Shown: in pieces, positions 50,599 through 62,502 of the stretch
Layout of the letters: every line of letters starts with the position of its first letter
Position numbering within the stretch: position 1 is the stretch's first letter
Source: Cruorifilaria tuberocauda
Lineage: Eukaryota > Nematoda > Chromadorea > Rhabditida > Onchocercidae
DNA length: 64,000 nt
Assembly: GCA_013365365.1 (NCBI GenBank)
Contig: JABVXU010000145.1
Coordinates: forward strand, 1 to 64,000
Direction: 5' to 3'
Notes under the pieces: model-generated
What the model was told of the DNA's origin: nothing
What the model saw: the letters and a program-made list of their open reading frames with translations, nothing else
Database searches by the model: none
Program-made: the position numbers and the translations under genes

Positions 50599-52780
50599 TT
50601 CAATGACATCCATTAAAAATACACATGTTAACAGTTATACTAAATTAAAATTTCATGATTTACTTTTACAAAGATTTTAAAAATTGACAAAAAAGAAACA
50701 AAAAAATCATTCCCTATCGGAGAGAGTAACCAAACTCATTCATCATCGATATTTTATCAGTCTAAAACCAGTCTAATAATGAGATTGGGATTGCTATTGA
50801 AATGAAATGAAATGAATAGTGCATGTGTATTAATGTATTGTTGAAAGGAAGGCGATAAGAAATTCAATTGGGAATATAATAATGAGATTTATGCAAATGT
50901 TTTAAGGATTATTGGAAAGGTTAAGAATAAGAAAAAAGGATACAAGATAAAATGTACTCATGAAATAAATGCTAAGATAAAGCATTAAACTTAAGTATTC
51001 AATTTAAATATTTGTTTTAATTCAAATTTTTTCACTTCATTTCACTCTCTATATTTGTATATACATGGTAGAGTATTATTGAAATACTGGATGCAGCATT
51101 CAGTGGTAAATTTCCGGTATCAAAATGCTGAGAGGTCAAAAGGATTAAGAATAAAATATGCAAATTACGGCAGTGAAGGAAATGATGATTAAAAACAAGA
51201 GAAAACAAGAAGTGAATTTCAGCTTACCGTAATCATAAGGGATCAGAAACAAAAAGTGAGTACTGAGAAAGATTTTGATATTTCGACATAAGCGTAAACA
51301 AATGTGCGGTCTGTAAATGAAGTAAACAAATGCACTGTAAATGATAAGCTGGCGTAAATAACTAGGAAAAGTTTTAAAAATTTAAGCCTTAAAACGAATT
51401 AAAGAAATTTAAATTTCAAACACTTAAAATTGCTAATCTGCACCGAATTGTGCTCTCGATCAATTGAATTTGAAATGAATTAATCTTCTTCAAAAAAGAA
51501 TTTATTCAAACTAGAAAAATACAATACACACTGTGAAACACATTGAAATAACACAATCTGGAAATTTCGAGATGAAAAAGAAAGCACTGTATACGAAATA
51601 AGTAATACATCAGAAAAGATTTAATAAATGCAAAAATATTCATAAAAAAACCATACAAAAAAGGCGGCGATTGCTAAATTTTAAAACTTAAATTTAAAGC
51701 TTTAAGCTAATATTCTTTCTGAAAGACAAAAATCATGAAAAACTCCCTCTCTTCTATCATTTATTCATTCTTGCAGAAAAAAAAGGAAAAGATAAGAGGG
51801 TAATAAGGGAGGGATGCAACAATCTAAAAGAGTGTAAATCTGCTTGCAAATCTATTGAAGTGGTTAACAAACAGGTGAAAATGATAGTCGATCAAATATT
51901 GCAATGTTATATACCATAATCACAGTCATAATAATATCGTTAAAAGAAAAAGCTAACCGACCTCTTTAACTGCTCTTCGGGTAATTATTGGGTAGCTGAT
52001 GACGAGAAGGAAAAAATGGGAAAGTGATACGGATGAGTTAATAAAGCCGAAATAGGAAGATACTGTTGCGCATTATTCCTCCGCTTGTTTGCAGATATGT
52101 CAAACAAAAGCGCACCGGTGATACAACAACGATTAAAAAGTGATAAGTTATGAGAAAATTTTAAAATCAACTAATTTTTGTACTTAAAATTATTTTATAG
52201 TTAAAAATTTTATTTGAATTGCACAAAACTTCAACTTTATATCAATATTAAATATAAAAAATTAAGCCATTTAAGTTTTTCGAAAAATAATCATTCAGGT
52301 CAAATTGTATTATCTTATCTTTATAAACTTTTTTCCAATTTTCATTTACGAAAGAAAAATATTCCAAAAAACATTATTGTAACCGAAATTGAAATTTAAA
52401 AATTTAACCTGAAGTGATTAGTAAGTATGAATGATGCTTTCAACCAGATAACTTGATTGAGGATTAAACGAGCGTAGTTAACTGATTTGGTAAGTATTAA
52501 AGGGCAAGAGGTAGAAAGATCATAATGTGATAAGTGCTGAAGACGATGACTTTAGTGAAGGATGAGTGGACAAAGGAAAGTGCTGTTTTCATGATGCAGC
52601 TAATCGCAAAATGAGACGGTACATAAACCCTCTCTTATACTTTCTTCTACCCTTTTATTCGGCTTAGCAAATGTCCAGTTTACCCATTCAGCTCGTGAAT
52701 GATTGATTATTCTCGCCAAAATCATCCAAATCGAGCATTACGGGTCATCGGAATCCGAAAGCACACCGCTCGAGAAGCAA
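50451..52780. other. non-coding, nothing firmly recognised
   Basis: Composition becomes somewhat less AT-rich after 51,900. The minus-strand frame at 51,985-52,170 and fragments near 52,690-52,790 look slightly protein-like but have no consistent splice model. The 3' end and UTR of the SOWAH gene may lie here. Confidence 0.4.
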
Positions 52781-53382
52781 TCACAAAATAAATCCTAGGA
52801 GGCAGTTGTTGTTGTTGTTTACATAGAAAGAAAGATACAGATCACGGAGCTAACATTCCAGTTAATTGAACGACCAAACAAATCAACAATCATCATAATT
52901 ATTTGTCTGAAAATGAGAAAGAAGTTTGATAATATTACATTTTCATTCCAGATCAAAATTCATTCAAATCATATGGTTAAATCTGAATTATTAGTTAATT
53001 CGATAACAATAATTATTTTTCTACTAATCTATTACTACTATCATCACCTGGTATACTTCAGTTCCATCCTCTACCTTCAAAGAAAAATTACGGTGAAATT
53101 TCCACATGGATACGGTAATGTGAGAAGCTCGTAAACAAATGCATTGGAAAACAACAAATAGTATCTCACTATTTCGACAAAATCTATGGCGACTGCATTA
53201 ATTCGGTACCAGCCTAACCTATATAGATATTAAAGTAAGTAGTATAGTATATGTTTACCGCAGGTAAGTTTCCATTTTATTAATCTTTATATAATAAAAC
53301 CTAATATCTTATGCACTGTTCCTTGTATTAAAACAGTTTTCAAATCAGAAAATTCCGAACTTTAAAACAACTATAAACTAAC

Positions 53383-56300
53383 CAGTAAAGAAACGCATTC
53401 GTCCATGAACTGCTTTTCTGAACGATTTTAAACGTGGGAATTGTGCCTCGTTTGATGATGCATAATTTTGTTGCGATTCATATTTATGGCTACGAATTAT
53501 ATTTTCATTTTTGATTCCGTTATAACCATTTCCTACAATAACTTTTTTACTTTGCTGTATAAAAAAAGTAAAGAAAAGTAATTCGCCGTTTACTTAACGA
53601 AAAAAGGAGCTGTTATTGATTGATAAGCATATAAGCTATTTCTTTAAAGTAATTTACGAAATAATCAATTATATCTTTTTTTTCAAATTTTTCTTGCTAC
53701 TATGAAATTCCAGCTTCAATGTAAATCGCTATAAAATTCAAATTTAATAAACATTGTACATGAGAATAGTAATAGACAATATGATCTGGATTCAGATTTG
53801 GAAAAACAACATCTTATCTCAAAAATTTGTCACTCCAAAAACTTATTTTTAACAAAATTTCTAAAACATCGTCACATTTGAAAATGCTCATAATCGATCA
53901 ATCAATCAATCAAACAATGATTCCGTTAACCTTCAAACACAAGAAGAACTAAAATTTGAAAAAAGAAAATTAAAAAAAAGTATTTATCTGAACTTCAAAA
54001 TGACGACTAAAATCAGAATAAAAGTATTGGAAACTCAAAGGCAATACATGTCCTTCGTCCAATGATCAGCAAATAAATACCACAAGTTCTAAGAGAAGAC
54101 AATTTTACGGTAATAATTGCTTCGACGAGTTCTAAGTGAGGAAGAATCACTATTGTAATTACACGAAATATTGGAAGGACATTCCGAGAATGATGCATCA
54201 TGATAAGCACAAATAAGTAATGAAGTATGAACACATCAACAGAATCAGTTTAATCCATTATTTAATCTTCCTAATATGATCAGATTATCAGCAAAATTAA
54301 GAAATGTATAATAAAACATACTATGAAATTCTTACTTAAAAATTAAAATAGTGCTGAAGTCAGGAAGACGGAAATTTAAAAAATTTTTAAAAATAATGAA
54401 AAGGAAAATGAATGATATTATAAACACTAGCGAATAGATTAAATCAATATAATGCTCATAAGATGATGGAAGTTTATAAAAATGCAAGTGATGTGAAGCT
54501 TTGAAATAAAAGCTTTTTTACATTGCCAATCGACATGACTTGACAGAAAGAGATGGAAATGATTTGTTTATATGTATAATAACTTTGTGAACATCATAGG
54601 AAAAATAAAACTTGCTATCGAAGCTATTTAAGCCTAGAGATTGTATTAAAAAATATATATATATATAAATAATGTATACATTGGAAATGAAATCAAGTGG
54701 TCCCTCGAAAAAAAACAATGCCCCCTTGACTTATTACGAAAAATCAACATATTCTGAAAAGATCATTGTAAATAACGAATGGATGATGGATCCTTCTACT
54801 GGATTGTTCTACCGATCACCACATCATAAAACCATATGGTTCGTTTGTGTTCATAACAGTGAATTTATTATACACTCATCTTTATTTTTTATAAAAGGAA
54901 AAAACTCTAAAAATTATTTTGCTATATGATTGTCTAGAAAAGTGGAAGAATTTGATATCATAATTCTGAAAATGTTTTAGTTTTTCTTCCACCTAGAAAA
55001 CTTTCGATTTATTTCATTCTTAGACCAAGCAATAAGAAATGCTACAAAATGATAGATTGTTTCATTATAAGTTAGCCGTTCAATTCTTTAAAAAAGAAAG
55101 GGAGATTTCATTAGCAGCGGATTTTAAAATAATGGTGGATGAAAAATGAAGTACAGAACAACTATCTGTAAATAATAAAACGACTTTAATATAATTAATT
55201 ATTAGAAATCATTAACCAAAAATAATACTTCAGTTCTTACTATTGATTACTTGGTATTAATCGAATTAATAAACAGTATAAAACATGGCGAAAATTCACG
55301 CAATTATTTTACCTTGTTCTTCTACTAAATAATGCTGATAAGTATGCCCAGAATAATCTTCAATCAATGCATCCGCGCCTGAAAAAGAAATTCTGAAAAG
55401 TTGGAAAAATAATGGATTGTCTGAAATGATAGAGGTATTGATATTTCCATTTCTCAGGCGTTTCCGTGTAATTTTCAAGGCACATAATCCCGTTAATTTT
55501 TCCGCGTAATTTTCACATAATCTTTGCACTGAAACTTATAATGAAACAGCTAAAATAAATGAAAATGAAGAGTAACAAAAATAATAAGCTAGGAAGTAAG
55601 TAAGTTTATCAGTAAGTGAATAAAGTAAGATAAGAAAGTAGGAGTATTAATGCCTGTCAGCACACTCACCACAATCTCGTAGTAAAATGGAAATGATTTC
55701 GTGCTGTTTACCGATCGCAGCAAGGTGGAGGGGCGTATAACCACTCTAAATGTCTTTTTTCTTGTTTCAAATTTATCGTAGGTTGAAAATATTCGTAATA
55801 AATCCAAAAATGAAATAACTTACGGCCTAAAAGAAAAGTTAAAATTAATGATTCCGCTCATATTTTGTTAATTTAAATATGCATTTTTGATCTTTAATGG
55901 ATGAAAATGCTCGAAGAAATATAAAAGTTCCATTTTTATAGATAATATTCAGAATTACTCATAGAAAGTAATTGAAGTTTCATATGAACGTTAAGGAAAA
56001 ACAAAAATTATAAAATGTGTCATATTATAGAACTGTAATAAAGTTATAGAAATTCAAACATGACATTAACAATATTTTTAAAAAATCCAAGTACTTTTAA
56101 AATCAACAAAAAGAATCTTCACTCAAAATTTTTGAGGCATCAGAAAGTTTGCTTACTGTTCGATGGTTGACATCAGCACCATTCATAACTAAAAATCGTA
56201 CCACAGAACTATGACCATTCTTCGCTGCATAATGTAGTCCACTAAAGCCGTGATTTATTGTTGGTGCACATGAGATCAGATAAGGCTTAAGATTTCAGCA

Positions 56301-59300
56301 AAAATTTAATTTAAAAAATTTCAAAACAATATTAAAATTTTAAACTGAAATTAAAAAATTATTGAACACTAAGAGACGATGCTACATGACCCTAAATTCC
56401 ACAGCTATGTATACATGGAAAATATGGAATAAGGTATTGTGCAACTTATCTCTCTGTATCGACCGTACAATATCTCATACTCCTATTCGATCAAGGTTTT
56501 TTTTTTATTTAATTAAATTAAAAGATAAAAGATATTCCTAACCTTTTCTTTTATAAGCTTACCGACTATTTGTAAGTCACCAGAAGAACAAGCTTGGATC
56601 CATCGCACAGTAAGAAATGCATCAACCAACATCGGTTCTTCGTGAGCAGAAAGAATGGTTGAGGACTAAAAAAAAATAAAATATAAATTTACTTCTCTCA
56701 ATTTATGTCAGAGACAGTCCATATCATATATATTATATGTTAGAAGAACAATCCATATGTTTGACTGACATTCAATTCAAACAGATTGAAGGAATAATGA
56801 AATGAAATAAAATTAAGAAGCAATTAAACAGTATAATATATATAATGAGGTATGTCTATCTATTCCCATAGAGAATATAGCAATTCAAGGTGCTTTATTT
56901 CCTATTTCAATAAAATGAAATACAATAATAGATCTTGTTTGATAAGGTATTATTTTCACTAATTCTGCAACTTATATGGAAATAAAAGAAGTATCTACAA
57001 TTTAGTTCATGAAATAAAGTATAATATTTCAAAAGATTTAATTAATAGATTGATTAATTTTGGATAACTAAATGAGAAATAATTGAATCATTTAGCTGCT
57101 TTAGCAATCAGTACAATTATTTTCATATTTCAGCAAAAAAATTTTTAGTAAATCAAAAATTTTACTGAATAAAAAGTTTCAAATTATATAGATGAAAGAA
57201 AGGAAAGACAAAAGTACGAAGGGGCAAAAGTTCAAGAAAAACAGTAATAATGCGCAAGTAGGCACAAAAGCATTTCATCTAACAGTTGCCACAATTAATT
57301 TAACAATTTAAGTAATGATCTTTTTGATGCCACGATTTGCGGCAAATTGTATTAAATAAAAGAAGTAAAAACTGTGGAAATGATCATTATCGATACTACT
57401 CGTCACACTTTACAAAGCAAATGAAACAATGAGCGTCAGTTATGCTGCGACATATTTAAACGTAATTTTACCTAAAGACATTAATAATCACTGTAACAAA
57501 TATTACAACTATAAAATAGTCGAAAAAGATCTGATAAAATATGATATAAATATTATCATTGATCATATGATTCAGGATTCTCGCTAATATGAATTAAATA
57601 ATTTAGAATTGTCCCTAAAGAGTAATTGTTGAAAATTATGAATGTTTTGAGAAATTAGTCAACATATTAGTATTATTAACAGAAATGTTTGAGTAGTGTA
57701 AAAAAAGGAGCAAAATTCAGTGAAGTAATTCATACTGACAGGTGAAAAATCTTTCTTCTTTCTACAAAAATTTGTGAAGATATGATCGAGAATGACAGGA
57801 TAGAGTAGTTTTTTCGGCACTTTTACCCTATTTTTACCTCCTTTTACAGGAGATCGGCCGCCTTCTTCATCCCGAAAATCCGCATTAGCTCTATTAACGC
57901 TAATTCAACGGTTCAGTGCACACACATACACTGTATATAAATATCAATATAATTTTCATTGTCGATACAGCATAATAAGTTTGACAGATGAGAGGAGACA
58001 CGAAATAAAATTCAGTAATAATTCCCTTCCAATTTTATTTGGATATAATTTGTTAAACAATATTTAAATGATGCAATTCAATGATATAGAACATGTAATC
58101 TTTCTTTTAAAATGATATTTTAACAAATTATCACTGATTATGCAAACTTTTCAGCATTAATAGCAATATCAATAGATTTACAACTAATTAAGAATAATAT
58201 ACATCGAAAAAATGTGTGTTAGGAGATTACTGGCGATAATTTTTGCTATGCTTTTTTATTCAGATGATATTAGATTCAAACGTACTATGATTTACTTACA
58301 TGAACAATTAAGATTAAAAATTCAATGAAACAATGAAAATATTGATTTCAACTTGCAATAAAAACTTCTGCCACTATTTAAGTTATGAATTTTCCAGAAT
58401 GATAAGTAATTTCAAAAATTTTAATGACCTAATAATTTCTCTCTTTCTCTCTCGCTCCCATTGTTTTCCCTTTAAATTATCCAGGATAGTGCATCAATTT
58501 TCAACACAATCTCTTTTCTAATTTTTTTCTAAAAAAGGACACCGCTAAAAATAAATGTTCTCAGTCTAGGCAGATGTCTATTCTTGCAAAACCGCGGCAA
58601 ACAACACCATTCCGGTTAATCTTATCAAGAATATCTTCCGGAAGGAAATACTGCAAAGCTTGATCTAGAACCATTTTAAATTGGATTTTGTAATTAAGAT
58701 CAAAAACCCTAAATTAAAAACAAACAAATAAGTGGTGAAATATCTACAGAAGAATTTAGTAATATGGGAAATCGCTCTCACAGATTTAGTGATTTATGAC
58801 ATTTATGGTTAGTATTTACCATCAACGACAACTTGAGCAAATTGGAATATCTATATATATTTAGTATTTATTTATCAATTCAAACGCTCATTATTACTGA
58901 TAAAGTGCTCATTTAGATTTTCTAACTTTCCCAATACTTATTTTATTCTACTGAATCAATCTTTTAACTACAACCATACACTCTGAATCAGTTTTTAAAA
59001 TCATTCTCATAAACCAATCAGCAGCTTTTTTGATGGAGTGAGATAAAACGATTGTAGAGCTCTGTGTGAGGTGAGGAATGATGTCGTGTTGAATTGATGG
59101 TGGGTCTGTTCAACGGTCAAAAGTCTCTCTTCATCTCTTCAATATATCAGAAAGTATGAAAAAAGCTTCCTGCTTTATCACCGAAATGAATAGAAGACCA
59201 GTCGTTGACTCTCACTGAATGTATCGAGTCTATTGAAATAAAAATTAATGTACAAATTTAATTTTAGAAAAAAGCTAAGAAAATCGATCTAATGCTTCAC

Positions 59301-62300
59301 CTAATGGCTTTAAAAGAAAATAGCACTAATACACAAGAAAGGAGAAACAGGAAAATTGCTTCACTTACTTTTGGAAGACTTTAATTCAGATTTATAACCA
59401 ATTTGGGTACGCTTCCAAATTTCCGTTCAGTAGTAAGTCCATGTGGTAATTATTTATCAGCTATGCATTTTAATATTATCATTTATATAACGTTTTCTTT
59501 TCTATTTTAGAAGCGCTTACTTTTGCTGCTTAATAAATTAACTCGAAGAGAAATATATGCCACGAGACATATCAAAATCATGAAATATGATTTGGTATTT
59601 TGAAGTTATAACAACACTTTCCTTTCCACTTACTATACGGTAGTCCATACGACATCGATCAGCTCAATTATTTTGTATAATTATTGTATTTATCAAAAAG
59701 TAAAGAAATAATAAAAATTATACGTAGAATCTGACAAACTGTGTTATCTAGTCCACTAATAGTTTACTATTCAAATATGGTATTGAAATAACTCAAATAA
59801 ACCTTAATTAAAAATAAAATATATAATGCTGTATCTTGATTCGACTTCGAAGTGAATATCCGATTTCATATCAAAGAGACAAATGATAAATATGTACCAG
59901 TTTCTGTCCAACTTTCGAAATAATATCATCAACTAATGTTTCAATGTATCATATTAAGAAATCGGTCATGTACCGTATACTCTACCATGTTCTCCATATC
60001 ATAAGAGTTAATCTCAGATTATTTTTATCGTAACTCATTCACTTACAAGTGGATTCTTTCTTCATCTATTTTTTACTGCAATTACTTTTCAGGTTCATAT
60101 TCAAATAATACCACAAACCGGTTTTCTCATTCCTCCGAACATTATCAAGGATATTTGACTCTTTTTCCCGGTTAATACCACCTCAATATCCTTCTCTTTG
60201 TCAACTGTCAACCGACATATGTCAAACATTCGTCACGCTACCAATCCTGATGGTACCAATTTACACACACACGCACACAAAGCACACGCATACACAGTCA
60301 AATGAAGTGCGAAAATTGGATTTGCTGCAGTTTTTGTCCAACAACTGACATTTGTCCGACACGTGCATACACACATATACACTCATGTTTGGAGGCAAGA
60401 AATCAACCGGATGAACAGATAGTTAGAAGGATGAATTAATGAAGGATTCGGATAATATTAACACCGCCATACAAACATCAATTATCATTTATCAACTATA
60501 TTGGAAGTATCGAAAGAAGATAAGCACATATCATAAATACGTAAATGAATCTTTAATACTACAACATTTATTCTGACAATCAATTTCCCGTGGGTTTCCA
60601 CCTTTTTCCATCCTTATCTCCTCCGCTTTTTATTTGCTCCACCTTCACCTTCATCAATCCCTCCTCCTTTTCCCCGTTAATAATGAAATAAAGAAAGAGA
60701 AGATCACCATTATTATCATTATCATCATCATCATCATTAGCAGCACAATTTTAGAGTCAATCACACAAAACTGCGACAACCGCCCTCCTCCCACTCTTCT
60801 CCTCCTCCTCCTCCTCCTCCTCCACCCTTTTAACGGATCACGAGTTGGCTGATTGGCTACTGGCTCATCATTTTATATCAAACATAAACAGAATTCTTCT
60901 TTTCCGGATTGATTTCTACAGCAGCAATTTCATTCGTATTTTTTTGATTTCTTTTTTTTTCACATACATTCCTATCTTTAACATTTTAAGTTATCAAAAA
61001 TTTTCGTCTGTTATTTATCTTTTTCCTCTCATCTCATCTACATATCACTTCAACAAATCCAACTGATAATGAGCCAATTGTATCACTATCACATCATTTT
61101 CATTCAATCCTCTTAATGTTTTTTTTTCAAAAAAGAAATTAACTGTTCTGCATGCTCAACACAAATACAGGACAGATAACATGAAACCTCTATCTATCAT
61201 CCTCTATCCATTCCCTCTTCTCCTCTCTTCCAATTTATACTCAAACTCACCGTATCCATCAACCATTCAATTTACTCCAACGAATCTTTTGTTAGAACCA
61301 ATATTTACACTTCATTTTACCAATACCAGTACAAGTTATATTATTACTATTACTACTCATTCCATACCTAGTAATTCATATTTTTAGTCAAGTACCTGAA
61401 TTTCATCATCTTCAGGTGTATATATAGGATAAAATCATTTATACATAAGAAAAAATAAGTTACTGCAACTATATCAAATATTCATAAATATCCAAATTCT
61501 TTCAATTTTATTCCTATCACTTTCTTCCGACCTATACATTCAAGTTACAAAAAAACATACCTCATTATAATCTCTCTCCTGTAATTTTTGCACCGATTTT
61601 TGCTCCTCGTTTATTTCGGTATTAGCAAATATTCGAAAATCAGCAATCTCTAATTCATCATCATCTATTCTTGCAAATGGACATCGAATATTTTCACTAT
61701 CATTTTCATTGATTATCTGTAAAAAAGATCGTAGCATTTTTTCAATTTTCCATTATAAATGCTTTGCTTCATTTTTTTTGGCATTTTTTTAAATTAATAA
61801 TTTTGGATGAAATGATGAATGATGAATAAATGGTTAGGGTAAATTTCAACCAAATAGCGGGCAGCTTTAGCGCTGATGGGAAAAGTTCTTCCACTCTCCC
61901 ATCCACTGTTCTCGTCGCTGTATCGTGATTTATTCGCATGATTATTTATAATGATGTGATCCTTGCATCAAACAGTTGTTACACAATGTTAAATGATCAT
62001 CCTTTCCTTCTATGCTGCCTGCTCCCTCCCTGTCATTTCAAAAATTTTCTTTTCTAACCGATAGCTGGATTTTTATAATTCTAAAGTTGGTAGGTAATTT
62101 ATTGAATTAATTAATAACTAATAACTTTTAATCATCAGTTTGCAAATACAAAATTGCTATATCAATTAGATAATGCTAAGCCAATTATTCATAGAGTTAT
62201 AAGCATAATGATTGATACTGCAATCATTTCAAAAAACTTTGTTCTATGATCTGTTTTTAGAAACCATTGAAAGGTAATTTATCAATCAAGGTATAAGCTT

Positions 62301-62502
62301 TTAATATTAGAGGAACTACTTCGACTTTCCTACCAACAAATGGAAGTATTTCAGTTGTTTTTTAGACGTGAAAATAAGTTCGATAGTTGTAAGCCAACAA
62401 TTCATACTCATTAAGAAGATTACTCACCGCTACATTCCGTATTGCTTTGAAAACCGTAGATTTTAGACCATCTGGACTTCGAAATCTCTTTGTATTTGAC
62501 AT
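53383..62502 (-). CDS. Sosondowah (SOWAH)-family ankyrin-repeat protein, partly resolved
   Basis: Secure exons in coding order are 56543-56665, 56157-56285, 55670-55745 and 55313-55378, all in phase. They encode a SOWAH-type ankyrin block: VRWIQACSSGDLQIV, then GFSGLHYAAKNGH, then SGYTPLHLAAIGK, then GADALIEDYSG ending in QHYL. The DYSG...YL signature marks the family. Upstream, 62428-62502 (ATG) and 61561-61716 join in phase and encode a Lys/Arg-rich start and acidic segment (FKAIRNVAIINEN resembles the end of the SOWAH N-terminal domain). 57848-57888 (NADFRDEEGGRSP) joins in phase to the ankyrin exons. After them, 54109-54149 and 53383-53554 (a basic segment with RLKSFRKAVHGRM) fit in phase. 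A terminal exon at 52781-52794 would fit but is speculative. At least one exon is missing between 59,105 and 61,561. Function in worms is unknown; ankyrin repeats suggest protein binding. Confidence 0.8.
54672..54929 (+). other. 85-codon open frame inside a SOWAH intron, uncertain
   Basis: The plus-strand frame starts MYTLEMKSSGPSKKNN and contains NEWMMDPSTGLFYRSPHH, with a more balanced composition than its surroundings. It lies opposite the 1.2-kb SOWAH intron between 54,149 and 55,313. No family is recognised and there is no second exon, so it could be a small nested gene or chance. Confidence 0.22.
58608..58708 (-). other. probable coding exon, likely SOWAH
   Basis: The segment has acceptor TTTAG and encodes VFDLNYKIQF and LDQALQYFLPEDILDKINRN. 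With donor GTGTTG at 58,607 it ends in phase 1, which matches the SOWAH exon at 57,848-57,888. Without that donor the frame runs to a TGA at about 58,563 and would be a terminal exon of a separate gene. Confidence 0.5.
58982..59105 (-). other. probable coding exon, likely SOWAH
   Basis: The segment starts after AACAG and encodes STIVLSHSIKKAADWFMRMI near its middle. It ends in phase 2 before GTGTAT, compatible with the exon at 58,608-58,708. Its entry phase (1) does not match the exon at 61,561-61,716, so an intervening exon is needed. Confidence 0.45.
59106..61560. other. unresolved intron or missing-exon region of SOWAH
   Basis: The model needs at least one exon here. A minus-strand frame at 60,101-60,229 (MFDICRLTVDKEKDIEVVLT) is the most protein-like candidate but I could not place it in phase. 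The rest includes CT-rich and CTC-repeat sequence. Plus-strand frames at 60,634-61,387 are low-complexity Ser/Thr/Leu/Ile runs. Confidence 0.4.
60783..60825 (+). repeat. (CTC)n microsatellite
   Basis: Pure CTC/CCT run of about nine units preceded by related CT-rich sequence; an ATC run lies just upstream at 60,712-60,740. Confidence 0.9.

Noticed and set aside
61181..61387. Plus-strand frame with a hydrophobic start and Ser/Thr/Pro-rich body, like a secreted mucin-type peptide.
   Set aside because: The composition follows from CT- and AT-rich sequence antisense to the SOWAH gene region; no acceptor, poly(A) or partner exon was seen.
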